From DSCS01 sp035391585 (GTDB taxonomy: Bacteria > Macinerneyibacteriota > Macinerneyibacteria > Macinerneyibacteriales > DSCS01), in contig CAZNOX010000007.1 of NCBI GenBank assembly GCA_964574875.1, positions 1 to 64,000 of the forward strand: 64,000 nucleotides of DNA, read 5' to 3'. Shown here in pieces: positions 16,546-25,432 of this stretch. Made by a program: the position numbers and the translations under genes. The notes under the pieces were generated by a model that was not told the origin of the DNA, did not search any database, and saw nothing but the letters and a program-made list of their open reading frames with translations. How positions within the stretch are numbered: the stretch's first letter is position 1; each line of letters begins with the position of its first letter.

Positions 16546-17697
16546 ATGCCTCTGGACAATACCTGGGTCGAAGTCTCTGAATCAGCTCTTCTCGGCAACC
16601 TGAGAGGGTTGAAGAGCCTGCTCTCATCAGGGACATCCCTCATGTTTGTGGTCAAAGCCAACGGTTACGGTCACGGGTTAGCGCAGGTCGCCGACATCGC
16701 TGAACAGCCCGCCTCCCCTGTGGACAGCTACGGAGTCCATCTTCCTGAAGACGGGGTCTTCCTGCGTCAGCGGGGGATCTCAAAAGAGATCCATATTCTG
16801 GGTTATGCCAATGAAAGTCAGCTTGAAGAGATCGTCCTCCATGACCTCTCCCCTGTTTTGACCAACTCCAGCCTCATTCCGGCTCTTGCCAATGAGGCTC
16901 AACGACAGAAGAAGAGCATCAGGATCACACTGAAATGCGAGACCGGGACTCATCGCCAGGGACTTCTTCCTGAAGAGATCCCGGAGTATGCCGATCTGCT
17001 CAGAAAATCCCCCTGGATCATCCTGGACGGATTATCGACTCATTTTGCAAATATCGAAGATACCAGCGATCACTCCTACGCCAGAAGACAGATGGCCCTC
17101 TTTCAGGATTTTATCCGCGGATTTCACGAGGCCGGCTTCTCTCCGCAAAAGAACCATATCGCCTGCTCCGCAGCAACGATCCTCTTTCCTGAGACACATT
17201 ACCAGATGGTCCGCACAGGGATCTCCTCATACGGGTACTGGTCTTCCAGGGAGACAGCCCTCTCCTTCCGTTCTCAGTCATCAAAAGACCTCAGCCTCCG
17301 TCCTGTTCTCACATGGAAAACACGCATCGGCCAGATCAAAGATGTGGAGCCCGATGCTTATATCGGATACGGCTGCACCTACAAGACCGTCCGCCCCACT
17401 CGCCTGGCTATCCTCCCTGTGGGTTATTACGACGGTTATGACAGGAAACTCTCGAATTCAGGCCATGTCCTTATCCGCGGGAAAAGAGCTCCCGTAAGAG
17501 GCCGGGTCTGTATGAACATGATCATTGTGGATATCACCCATATTCCGGAATGCCGTCTTGATGATGAGGTTGTCCTTCTGGGAAGTTCCGGTGATGAGAA
17601 AGTGACAGCCGATGACATGGCCGCACTTGCGGGAACCATCAACTACGAAATCCTTTCACGGATCAACCCGCTTATCCCCCGCAGGATCGTTCCTTAA
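16546..17697 (+). CDS. alr: Alanine racemase
   Basis: A 383-residue PLP racemase that makes D-alanine for peptidoglycan. The PLP lysine is in VVKANGYGHG near residue 36. The C-terminal barrel contains LPVGYYDGYDR and GRVCMNM, the segment before the catalytic loop. The length is typical. The ATG lies one base after the stop of the TPR lipoprotein, so the two are cotranscribed. The 3' end overlaps the oppositely oriented pseudouridine synthase by 4 bp. Confidence 0.9.
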   Translation: MPLDNTWVEVSESALLGNLRGLKSLLSSGTSLMFVVKANGYGHGLAQVADIAEQPASPVDSYGVHLPEDGVFLRQRGISKEIHILGYANESQLEEIVLHDLSPVLTNSSLIPALANEAQRQKKSIRITLKCETGTHRQGLLPEEIPEYADLLRKSPWIILDGLSTHFANIEDTSDHSYARRQMALFQDFIRGFHEAGFSPQKNHIACSAATILFPETHYQMVRTGISSYGYWSSRETALSFRSQSSKDLSLRPVLTWKTRIGQIKDVEPDAYIGYGCTYKTVRPTRLAILPVGYYDGYDRKLSNSGHVLIRGKRAPVRGRVCMNMIIVDITHIPECRLDDEVVLLGSSGDEKVTADDMAALAGTINYEILSRINPLIPRRIVP

Positions 17698-18617
17698 AAA
17701 CCGCCCCGTAATATCTCCAGAACCCCGGCCATGTCAGGGAAGAGAGGCGCTGTCAGAGAGATGTGCTGTCCTGTTATGGGATGGATGAAATCGAGTTCTC
17801 TGGCATGGAGCATCTGCCGATCCACTTTCTGAAAGGGGCCCGCTCCCGAGATTCCGCCGTAAAGCCTGTCTCCGAGAATGGGATGACGCATAAAGGAGGC
17901 ATGGACACGGATCTGATGGGTCCGTCCGGTGAAGAGCCGGAACTCGACAAGGGAAAACCCGGCATACTCTTCAAGTGTCTCCCACGAGGTCACAGCCGCC
18001 TTCCCCCTGGAGACAACCGCCATTTTGACCCTGTTGTAAGGATCCCGTCCCAATTCTGTCTCAATACGTCCCCGGCCCTCGTCAAAATGGCCGAGGATGA
18101 TCCCCCAATAGAGTCTCGTGACTCGTTTTTCGGCGATCATCTCTGCAAGTTTCCAATGGGTGTGATTGTCTTTGGCTGTGATCAGAAGGCCGGATGTCTC
18201 TTTATCCAGCCTGTGGACGATCCCTGGCCTGAGGGTATCCACTGTTGAAACATGTTGAAAATAATAGAGCAGCCCGTTGGCCAGGGTCCCATCCGGATTG
18301 CCTGCTCCCGGGTGAACCACCAGGCCCGGCCTTTTGTTCACGATGGCGAGATAGTCATCCTCGTAGACGATATCAAGAGGGATCTCCTGGGGGATGACCT
18401 CCGAGGGCTCTTCCGGGGGAACGATGAGGGAGAGGGATTCCCCGGGGAAGATCTTCTTTCCGGGTTTTGTGCAGACTTCTCCTCTGAGTCTCACACATCC
18501 CTCTCTGATCCATTTCTGAACCGTGCTTCGGCTGGCCCATTCCAGCTCTTCAGCCAGATAGAGATCCACGCGCATGGCTTCAGTGATCTCTGCGCTGAGT
18601 TCAATGCGCTGATCCAT
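17694..18617 (-). CDS. RluD-type 23S rRNA pseudouridine synthase
   Basis: The 307-residue protein has an N-terminal S4 RNA-binding domain (about residues 12-75) and the RluA/RluD catalytic core. The catalytic Asp is in HRLDKETSGLL near residue 134, and RTHQIRVH follows downstream. RluD itself modifies helix 69 of 23S rRNA; which uridine is targeted here is not certain. GAGGAGA precedes the ATG. It overlaps the end of the VanZ-HemZ gene by 17 bp and is the last gene of that operon. Confidence 0.85.
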   Translation of the reverse strand: MDQRIELSAEITEAMRVDLYLAEELEWASRSTVQKWIREGCVRLRGEVCTKPGKKIFPGESLSLIVPPEEPSEVIPQEIPLDIVYEDDYLAIVNKRPGLVVHPGAGNPDGTLANGLLYYFQHVSTVDTLRPGIVHRLDKETSGLLITAKDNHTHWKLAEMIAEKRVTRLYWGIILGHFDEGRGRIETELGRDPYNRVKMAVVSRGKAAVTSWETLEEYAGFSLVEFRLFTGRTHQIRVHASFMRHPILGDRLYGGISGAGPFQKVDRQMLHARELDFIHPITGQHISLTAPLFPDMAGVLEILRGGF

Positions 18618-20313
18618 AAAGTCTCCTCATGGTTTCGATATAGAGAGCCAGGTCTTTGGGATTTTTCCGAGTCTCTATCCCGTACTCTTTTTTCATCTTT
18701 GTGCTGGCTCCCACACCGAATCCCGCAATATGACACAATTCCCCGATCATGGCCACATTATAAGGGCTCTCTTTCCCCTCTTTTGCATATCCGATATTTT
18801 CCAGGTTTCCGGCAATATGGCGCTGTTTGTAAAGATAATAGGGAGAAAACCCGCGACTAGCCAGGAGCTTTTGGGCATAATCAAAGGATCTCTCCAGCAC
18901 CGCCCTCGTCTCCATTCCCCGGGCATCAAGCCTGGCCCCTCGTTTGGGAGCAAGGGCATGGATGGTGATATTATTGACTCCCTCCAGTCCCACCAGTGCT
19001 TTCAGTGTCTCCTGATGGTGGGAAAACGATTCTCCCGGGAGCCCGAAGATGATATCCGTATTGATGATCTCAAACCCTGCTTCAAAAGCTGCGGTGTATG
19101 CTCTCAAAAAATCGTCCCTTGTCGCGTGGCGTCCCATCTTCTCCAATGTTGAGTCATGGATCGTCTGAGGGTTGACAGCGATCCGGTTGACGCCATGCTT
19201 TCGCAGGATTTCGCACTTGAGTCTCGTGAAGAGTTCCGGACGTCCTGCCTCTACAGTAAACTCAAGAAGAGGAGGATGCCCGGCCTTTTTCGTAGCCAGG
19301 TCAAGGATCCGGTCCATATCCGCGTCTTCCAGCGTAAACGGAGTACCTCCACCCATATAGATCATGGAGACCGGGCCGTCAAGGGCAGGGATACGCTCTT
19401 CCATCTCCATGCAGAGGGCTTCAACAAAAGGTGTGTAGAATCTGCTGTACTTCTCTTTTGAATAGGATGTGAATGAGCAGTAGGCGCATTTTGACGGGCA
19501 GAAGGGGATCCCGATATAGAGAGCATTTGTCCCCTTGACCCGGGGCATGATCTTCTTTTCTGTCTCATAGACTTGTTCAAGAAGCCCGATCTTGTCTTTT
19601 CGGACACGGAAAAGGTCCTGAAGAGACGTCTTCTGATCCTGATGAGGAAGATAATGCATGACCTTGTGAGGACGGGTCTGAAAAAGAAGCCCCCAGGGTG
19701 AGAGCCTGCGGTCATGGATGAGGGAAAAGACATCATAGATCTCGCGTTTGATGACATGCCCCCTGTCCGGCTGTGACTGGTCCACAGAACGGGTGAGGAT
19801 TGTGGAACCGAAATAGAGAAAGGTGATCGTCTCCTGGGTGATCAGAACCGAGATCTCCCCGTCCTTCTGTCCATGGGTGAATATCTTGCCCGGGATGACC
19901 GAACGGAGAAGTTCAAAAGCTTTTGTCTCCTCATATCCGGAGACATCGGCGCTCTTGTAGGGAATCGGGAGAGGAAAGAGAGAGAGGATGATGAACGGGG
20001 CCAGATCGGCGGCAGCATCCCAAAAATCCGGCTCTCTTCCCGGAATAAAGGCCTGGAGAAGCTCATCTGCGGCAATGAAGAGAAGAGCAAAGAGGAAGAG
20101 TTTCCGCCGCCTCCGGGGGACAAAACGAAAAGCGATATGCCCGGTTACAGCCAGAAGGGCATATTCAAAAAAATGGAAAAGCTTATCCTGTCCTGTGAAC
20201 AACCGGAGATGAATGTCAAGATCCGGCAGTTTTGAGACTGTTCCAATGGCGATGAGACAGACAAAAAAAGCCGGGATGAAAAGCTTATGGTATCTCCACA
20301 ACATGGGCCCCAT
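18601..20313 (-). CDS. VanZ-like membrane domain fused to a HemZ/HemW-type radical SAM enzyme
   Basis: The 570-residue chain joins two parts. Residues 1-120 form a VanZ-like membrane domain with about four hydrophobic segments and the motifs DKLFHFFEYALLA and GREPDFWDAAADL. Residues about 130-570 match the HemZ/HemW family (coproporphyrinogen dehydrogenase-like or heme chaperone), with the Fe-S motif FCPSKCAYC at Cys272, Cys276 and Cys279 and GGGTPFTLED. The ATG at 20313 overlaps the upstream gene by 29 bp; TTG at 20316 and ATG at 20304 are alternatives. The HemZ-specific N-terminal region (EISVLITQETITFLYF) supports HemZ over HemW. A membrane-tethered radical SAM enzyme of this kind is unusual. 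Confidence 0.82.
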   Translation of the reverse strand: MGPMLWRYHKLFIPAFFVCLIAIGTVSKLPDLDIHLRLFTGQDKLFHFFEYALLAVTGHIAFRFVPRRRRKLFLFALLFIAADELLQAFIPGREPDFWDAAADLAPFIILSLFPLPIPYKSADVSGYEETKAFELLRSVIPGKIFTHGQKDGEISVLITQETITFLYFGSTILTRSVDQSQPDRGHVIKREIYDVFSLIHDRRLSPWGLLFQTRPHKVMHYLPHQDQKTSLQDLFRVRKDKIGLLEQVYETEKKIMPRVKGTNALYIGIPFCPSKCAYCSFTSYSKEKYSRFYTPFVEALCMEMEERIPALDGPVSMIYMGGGTPFTLEDADMDRILDLATKKAGHPPLLEFTVEAGRPELFTRLKCEILRKHGVNRIAVNPQTIHDSTLEKMGRHATRDDFLRAYTAAFEAGFEIINTDIIFGLPGESFSHHQETLKALVGLEGVNNITIHALAPKRGARLDARGMETRAVLERSFDYAQKLLASRGFSPYYLYKQRHIAGNLENIGYAKEGKESPYNVAMIGELCHIAGFGVGASTKMKKEYGIETRKNPKDLALYIETMRRLYGSAH

Positions 20314-22045
20314 CAAGCTCTGCTTTCACCGGTTCCGGTCTGTTGTCCACGACCTTATAGAGGACGATCTTTTTGTAAAAATCTCCGTTTTTTAAAACCG
20401 TGATCTTACCGCATAACCCCTGGAACTCGTCAAGATTGTAAAGAGCCTCTGTGATCTGTCCGTCACCGGAGAGTCCACCGCTGATCTTGACAGCTTCATA
20501 GGCGGCATCCAATGCGTCGATCCCCAGAATCGTATACTGATCCAGAGAGTAATTGTATCTCTTTTTAAAAGAGTCGAAGATATCCTTTTCCATGATCCCG
20601 AAATCAGACGTGTTGTAATACGTGGCGATGATCGTTCCGTTTATGGTGTCTCCGAGGACTCTGAAAAGATAATCGTCGAAGAGCGTGGAATCGGCCATGA
20701 CAGAGACTTTGAGTCCCACGTAGGGAATGGACGGCATGAGCTGCTGCAGGTCTTTTGCATTAGTCCCGTAGACGAAAAGGCCGTCGACGAAAGAGTCCAG
20801 GGCTCTCTGAAGCTGAGGCGTATACGTTGTATCCCCTTTATTGTAAGTCTCAAACACAGAAAGAACGGCGTTATAGGACGTGACTTTTTTCCTGAAGATC
20901 TCGCCGGTGGCAAACCCTTTGGGATCATTGGGGATAAGGACCGCCAGGTTGGTGAGTTTCAGCTCTTTAAGCCCGTATTCAGCCAAAGCAGACGCTTCAT
21001 CAGCCACTCGGATGGAGTTTCGGAAAAAATAAGGGCTCTTGTCCGGGATCCCCGGATCGCTGGCCATGAGAAAGATCACAGGGACTTTGTACTTGTCCAC
21101 GTAGGGTTTCAGAAGTTCAGCGGCTTCCGACTGGACGGGGCCAAGGATGACAGAAGCCCCCGACCTGACCAGCTCTTCATAAAGGAGCGGGATCCTTGAG
21201 AGATCGCTTTCCGTGTCCGCTTTCAACAGGACCAGCTTCTGTTCCTCTTTTAAAAATTTATTTTTATAATCCTGGGCATGGGAGACTGCATGGAAAAGGC
21301 GGGAACCGATCTGAGCGTATTTCCCGGTCAGGGGAAGAAGGCATCCGATCTTTGCTCCGGGGAACTCTCCCTTTAAACGAGCCAGGCGGATATAACGTTC
21401 CGCTTCTTCGGGAAACCCGGCTTCTTTCATCTTATCATAGATACGCTCCGCCCTTTTGTACTCTTTTCTCTCCAGAAGAGTCTGCCCCAGTTTCATATAG
21501 GCTTTTTTCAATGACGCCCCGGGGGGAAGAGTGAGGAGGACCCGTTCAAGTTCCGCTGTATTGAGTTCATTTTCAACGATGGAAGCCATCTGATCCTGGG
21601 CGATCTTTTTGATATTGTCCTCCACGGTGAGAGAGAGGACGATGTTGTTGTAATAATCCAGGGCCTGTGAAAAATGGCCTTCTTCATCATAGGTCCTGGC
21701 GATATAGAACTGTGCCCCCATGGTCAGCCCGGAATCGGGGAATTTTTCAATGATTCCGGAGTAAAAGGCCCGGGCTTTGTCATATTTCAGAGCATATCTG
21801 TAGATATGCCCGGTATTCATATAGATATCCGCCAGGCGTGGATCAGAAGGGCCGGACGCTTTCATATAATCCCGGAATCCCTGAAGAGCCTCAGAAAAAT
21901 GGCCCTGTCGAAAGTCTGAAGAGGCTTTCATATAGATCTTGTCCAGAACCGTATCGAGATTTGTCCCGTAGTCCTGCGCCTGTATAAAGGCGGTCAATCC
22001 CGTCAGGAAAACAACTGCAAACAAAAGAAATGTTTTTCGTCTCAT
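20285..22045 (-). CDS. TPR plus periplasmic binding-fold protein, LpoA-like
   Basis: The 586-residue protein has a signal peptide (FLTGLTAFIQA, cleavage near residue 23), then TPR-type helices to about residue 215, then a type I periplasmic-binding fold (Peripla_BP_6) beginning AKIGCLLPLTGKYAQIG. This order is the architecture of LpoA-type activators of penicillin-binding proteins, although LpoA is lipid-anchored in gamma-proteobacteria and no lipobox cysteine is seen here. An amino-acid or other ligand-binding role is the alternative. Its start overlaps the gamma-carbonic anhydrase stop by 4 bp. Confidence 0.75.
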   Translation of the reverse strand: MRRKTFLLFAVVFLTGLTAFIQAQDYGTNLDTVLDKIYMKASSDFRQGHFSEALQGFRDYMKASGPSDPRLADIYMNTGHIYRYALKYDKARAFYSGIIEKFPDSGLTMGAQFYIARTYDEEGHFSQALDYYNNIVLSLTVEDNIKKIAQDQMASIVENELNTAELERVLLTLPPGASLKKAYMKLGQTLLERKEYKRAERIYDKMKEAGFPEEAERYIRLARLKGEFPGAKIGCLLPLTGKYAQIGSRLFHAVSHAQDYKNKFLKEEQKLVLLKADTESDLSRIPLLYEELVRSGASVILGPVQSEAAELLKPYVDKYKVPVIFLMASDPGIPDKSPYFFRNSIRVADEASALAEYGLKELKLTNLAVLIPNDPKGFATGEIFRKKVTSYNAVLSVFETYNKGDTTYTPQLQRALDSFVDGLFVYGTNAKDLQQLMPSIPYVGLKVSVMADSTLFDDYLFRVLGDTINGTIIATYYNTSDFGIMEKDIFDSFKKRYNYSLDQYTILGIDALDAAYEAVKISGGLSGDGQITEALYNLDEFQGLCGKITVLKNGDFYKKIVLYKVVDNRPEPVKAELDGAHVVEIP

Positions 22046-22557
22046 GCGTCTCCCAGCTCCTTGTAGTCCAGAGCCAGCTCCCAGTAATGGTGCGCAGACT
22101 CGTCAAGGAACTCTTTTTCCTCGTCTTTCAGAGGGCGTTTTACTGCAGCCGGCATCCCCACAACAAGGCTTCCCGGAGGGATGACCATTCCTTTGGGGAC
22201 AAGGGCGTTGGCTCCGATAATGGAATACTCTCCCACATCAGCCCCGTCCAGGACTGTCGCTCCCATCCCGATGAGGCAGCTGTCACCGATCCGGCAGGCA
22301 TGGAGGATGGCTCCATGTCCCACAGTCACGTTTTTCCCGATGATGGCCGGGAACTCATGAGCGACGTGGACCACGGCATTATCCTGGATATTGGTCCCCT
22401 CTCCTATTTTTATGTAATTGACATCTCCCCGGATAACAGCGCCGGGCCAGATATTCACATGCCGTCCCAACTCCACATCCCCCATGAGAACACCCCGCGG
22501 ATGAATATAGCAGGGAGCGTGGATCACCGGAAACTTTTCTTTATAATACTGCAGCAT
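22042..22557 (-). CDS. Gamma-carbonic-anhydrase-like hexapeptide-repeat protein
   Basis: A 171-residue left-handed beta-helix of the YrdA/PaaY family. Hexapeptide repeats run from about residue 25 to 135. The three zinc-ligand histidines are placed as in the family: VVHV and VGHGAILHAC. Active carbonic anhydrase or a structural role is possible; several relatives lack measurable activity. GGAGAG precedes the ATG. It sits between two TPR-containing genes of one operon. Confidence 0.82.
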   Translation of the reverse strand: MLQYYKEKFPVIHAPCYIHPRGVLMGDVELGRHVNIWPGAVIRGDVNYIKIGEGTNIQDNAVVHVAHEFPAIIGKNVTVGHGAILHACRIGDSCLIGMGATVLDGADVGEYSIIGANALVPKGMVIPPGSLVVGMPAAVKRPLKDEEKEFLDESAHHYWELALDYKELGDA

Positions 22558-22560
22558 GGA

Positions 22561-23355
22561 TTACTCTCCTTTTTCCATCTTTTCCTGGGCTTCACGGATG
22601 CAGACTTTGACTTTATCAGGGTCTGCGTCGAGGTCCAGGGCTCTCTCCCATGAATGGACCGCGTTGTCATAGTCTTTCATATTATAGTAGAGTGTCCCGA
22701 GATTGATATGGACGATATCCCATTCCGGCTTTTTTATCAGGATCTCCTGATAGATATTCAGCGCCAGAGGGTAGAATCCTTCCTGGAGATAGGAGTTGGC
22801 CAACAAGAGTGCCACATCATGATAATTGGGTTTGATCTTGAGGACTTCTTTGAACTTCTCCACAGCCTGTCGGTACATCCCCTCATCGTAATAGGATTTC
22901 CCGATATCGATCATGAACTCGATCTGGTTGAATCCGCCGGCAGCGGTCTCCTTGGTTGTGGCAAGCCTCAGGTTAAACAGGGCTTCAGAATTATTGGGAT
23001 CAATGGTCAGAGCGCGTTTAAAACTGGCGATGGCATTCTCTTCGTCCCCGAGGTCGGCATAGACTGTCCCGATATTGACAATGGCATCCAGATAGTTCGG
23101 ATTGAGGCGGAGAGCTTCCTCATAGGCCTCCAGCGCCTCCTTCTTCCGCCCCAGCAGATTCTGGATCATTCCGATCTTGTTGTAGACATCGGGGTAGGCC
23201 CCTCCGAATTTGAGAGCGGCCTGATACGCCTCAAGTGATTTTGCATAGTTTTCAAGGACGAACTCCTCATCTCCCAGTTTCAATTGAAACTCGACAGAAT
23301 TCTCATTGGGTTCGCCGAACAAACCGACGTCATCAGGAAAGATTATCTTTTTCAT
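22561..23355 (-). CDS. TPR-repeat protein
   Basis: The 264-residue protein is built almost entirely of tetratricopeptide repeats of about 34 residues, such as YNKIGMIQNLLGRKKEALEAY followed by LNPNYLDAIVNIGTVYADLG. No signal peptide or membrane segment is visible, so it is likely cytoplasmic. TPR proteins assemble multiprotein complexes. It is the first gene of an operon whose later genes include a periplasmic TPR protein, so it may be an intracellular partner, but this is a guess. A promoter is just upstream. Confidence 0.85.
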   Translation of the reverse strand: MKKIIFPDDVGLFGEPNENSVEFQLKLGDEEFVLENYAKSLEAYQAALKFGGAYPDVYNKIGMIQNLLGRKKEALEAYEEALRLNPNYLDAIVNIGTVYADLGDEENAIASFKRALTIDPNNSEALFNLRLATTKETAAGGFNQIEFMIDIGKSYYDEGMYRQAVEKFKEVLKIKPNYHDVALLLANSYLQEGFYPLALNIYQEILIKKPEWDIVHINLGTLYYNMKDYDNAVHSWERALDLDADPDKVKVCIREAQEKMEKGE

Positions 23356-23377
23356 TTTATCCTCGCTTTACACTAAT

Positions 23378-23405
23378 AGTATATGATGACATCATGAATT
23401 ATCAA
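23378..23405 (-). promoter_or_regulatory. Promoter of the TPR/gamma-CA/LpoA-like operon
   Basis: TTGATA (23400-23405) and TATACT (23378-23383) with a 16-bp spacer on the minus strand, about 23 bp upstream of the TPR gene. Confidence 0.65.
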
Positions 23406-23450
23406 GGGAAAAACCTCTCCCCGCAGTCTTCTCCGGGACCTGCGGCTGGG

Positions 23451-24032
23451 TCAGGAGCCGTATTCAGAGGCCAGGAGGCTGTAGACACTCTCATCAGTGA
23501 ACCCTTTTCCGGGGATGAAGACATAATCACGCAATGTCCCCTCATAAGTGAACCCCGATTTTAATGCAATGCGTACAGAGGCTTTGTTTTCAGGCATACA
23601 GCGGATCTCCAGCCGATGGAGCTCCAGGTGTTGGAAGGCGATCTCTTTCAGCTTTTCCGTGAGCCGGGTGATGATCCCCCGGCCCCAGTAACAGGGCAGA
23701 AGGTCTGCCCCCAGTTCTGCTCTTTTGTTTTTAATATCCACATAATGGATCGCCACCGTCCCCATGAGAAGACGGGGAGACTCCTCTTTATTGTCATAGA
23801 TCCCCCAGCGGATCCCTCTCTGAACGGAAAAGTCCTCCCGCCACTTTGTGATGAGTTTCAGCGCTTCCTCCTCATCTGCCATGGGGTCTCTCTGCAAAAA
23901 ACGGCAGACACTCCGGTCTGAATAGAGCCTGAAGAGCCCCGTTCCATCTTCTTCAGAGAGAGGGCTCAGGACAACGCTGTCCATCCGGATAACGGGGAAC
24001 GTTTCAAACCAGGTCATGGAATCTCTTTTCAC
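23451..24032 (-). CDS. GNAT acetyltransferase, RimJ/RimL-like
   Basis: The 193-residue protein is a GCN5-type N-acetyltransferase. It shows the acetyl-CoA pattern LPCYWGRGI (a GxGxx-type turn), RLEIRCMPENKASVRIALKSGF and YEGTLRDYVF, close to the RimJ/RimL group that acetylates protein N-termini. The GTG start overlaps the nitroreductase stop by 4 bp; an ATG 15 bp downstream is an alternative because neither has a strong ribosome binding site. The substrate is unknown. Confidence 0.82.
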   Translation of the reverse strand: MKRDSMTWFETFPVIRMDSVVLSPLSEEDGTGLFRLYSDRSVCRFLQRDPMADEEEALKLITKWREDFSVQRGIRWGIYDNKEESPRLLMGTVAIHYVDIKNKRAELGADLLPCYWGRGIITRLTEKLKEIAFQHLELHRLEIRCMPENKASVRIALKSGFTYEGTLRDYVFIPGKGFTDESVYSLLASEYGS

Positions 24033-24667
24033 GGGAGCACGGTGAGCATCTCACCGATCGGTTTCCTTACAGGACGGGAGATATCAGAACCGGGAACAGG
24101 CCTCCCCAGCGGGGTCAAAGCCATCAGGCGATACCCGTCCCGCTTCAGTCCGATGAGAGACTCCAGCTCACGGGCAGCAAAAAGAGGAGCGGTCATCCAG
24201 CATGTCCCGTATCCCAGATGAGCAGCGCACAGAAGAAAATTCTCCATGGCCGCAGCCGCTCCCTGGATACCCGGAGAAGCCTCACGAATGGACTCGGCTT
24301 CTTCACTCAGGCCTGCCTGTCTCAGCGCGCTAAGGCCTGTCACAGAATATTCACCGTGGAAGAAAAAGACAAGAGACGGGGCTTCCCGGAAAAAGAGGGC
24401 GAACGGTGTGATCCTCTTCAGAGCCTCTTTCTCTTTGTCATCTCGCATCATCTCTCTGAGTCTTTCACTTTTTCCACTGATCAGTTGCCCGGCCTTCTCG
24501 ATGATCTTTCGGTTTTCCGTATAGACAATATGCCAATTCTGCTTGTTTTTCCCCGTAGGAGCCAGGCGTGCGGCGTTCACCATCGTTTCCAGGTCTTCGT
24601 GGGAAGGACATGTCCGGGAAAAAGAACGGATGCTTTTCCGTGCTTCAAAGAGCGCCAGAGGATCCAT
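24029..24667 (-). CDS. Nitroreductase family flavoprotein
   Basis: The 212-residue FMN-dependent oxidoreductase begins at the ATG at 24667 behind AAAGGAG; a longer start at 24715 would begin inside the promoter. Family marks are ARKSIRSFS near the N-terminus, AARLAPTGKNKQNWHIV (FMN binding), and GTCWM toward the C-terminus. It could reduce nitro compounds, quinones or flavins. GNAT follows by a 4-bp overlap. Confidence 0.85.
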   Translation of the reverse strand: MDPLALFEARKSIRSFSRTCPSHEDLETMVNAARLAPTGKNKQNWHIVYTENRKIIEKAGQLISGKSERLREMMRDDKEKEALKRITPFALFFREAPSLVFFFHGEYSVTGLSALRQAGLSEEAESIREASPGIQGAAAAMENFLLCAAHLGYGTCWMTAPLFAARELESLIGLKRDGYRLMALTPLGRPVPGSDISRPVRKPIGEMLTVLP

Positions 24668-24686
24668 ATTCTCTCCTTTCTCCCCT

Positions 24687-24715
24687 ATTGTGACATGAAT
24701 CCGGATCATGGTCAA
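24687..24715 (-). promoter_or_regulatory. Nitroreductase promoter
   Basis: TTGACC (24710-24715) and CACAAT (24687-24692), 17 bp apart, on the minus strand. The -10 is weak. Confidence 0.5.
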
Positions 24716-24795
24716 CGCCTCTTCAGAGTGAGAGAAGAGAGACCAGCTCTTTGAAAAACGAAGTCAGGAATCGTAGCTCCTGTTGGGACACCATG

Positions 24796-25419
24796 TCAGG
24801 GTCCCGAGGAACCCAGCCGCTCCATGGCCTCCGTGAAAAGAGGTGTCCTGTAGTGATCCAGAAGCTCCTGATACCGGAAACAGCTTGTGATGTGATCGTT
24901 CACGACACCCACAGCCTGGAGATGGGAATAGACGATCACCGGGCCCATAAACCTGAATCCCCTCTTTTTCATATCTTTGCTGATAAGCTGAGACAGGGAG
25001 GTCTGTGCAGGGATCTCCTCCTGCCGTTCCCAATGGCCCACGACCGGCCTGTATTGTGTAAAATGCCAAAGATAGGAGGAAAACGAGCCCCATTCACCGG
25101 CGACTTTGAGAAAGACCCGTGCATTGTTGACGGACGCTTCGATCTTCATTCTGTTTCGGATGATCCCCCGGTCAAGACACAGCGCTTCAATCTCGTTTTC
25201 GCTGAAGCGGGCGACGCTCTCAGGACAAAACCCCTGATAGGCTCTTCTGTAAGCTTCACGCTTGTTCAGGACGGTGTTCCAGCTCAGCCCGGCCTGGGCC
25301 GATTCCAGTACGAGGAATTCAAAATGGACCCTGTCATCGCAAGCCGGCATACCCCATTCCGTGTCATGATAAGCTGTCATATGAGAGCCGCTCTGTTCTG
25401 ACCATGGACATCTCGTCAT
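24796..25419 (-). CDS. tag: DNA-3-methyladenine glycosylase I
   Basis: The 207-residue enzyme excises 3-methyladenine from DNA. It starts MTRCPW and contains YHDTEWG near residue 17, FEFLVLESAQAGLSW and a C-terminal HITSCFRYQELL. The zinc ligands of the family are plausible here (Cys4, His17, and C-terminal His and Cys). AAAGGAGGA precedes the ATG at 25419. It is 13 bp downstream of a methyltransferase gene and likely shares its message. Confidence 0.9.
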   Translation of the reverse strand: MTRCPWSEQSGSHMTAYHDTEWGMPACDDRVHFEFLVLESAQAGLSWNTVLNKREAYRRAYQGFCPESVARFSENEIEALCLDRGIIRNRMKIEASVNNARVFLKVAGEWGSFSSYLWHFTQYRPVVGHWERQEEIPAQTSLSQLISKDMKKRGFRFMGPVIVYSHLQAVGVVNDHITSCFRYQELLDHYRTPLFTEAMERLGSSGP

Positions 25420-25432
25420 CCCGTCCTCCTTT

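Noticed and set aside
23421..23445. Hairpin CCGCAG...CTGCGG after the GNAT gene
   Set aside because: Only a 6-bp stem with a 13-base loop and a displaced T-run; too weak to call as a terminator.
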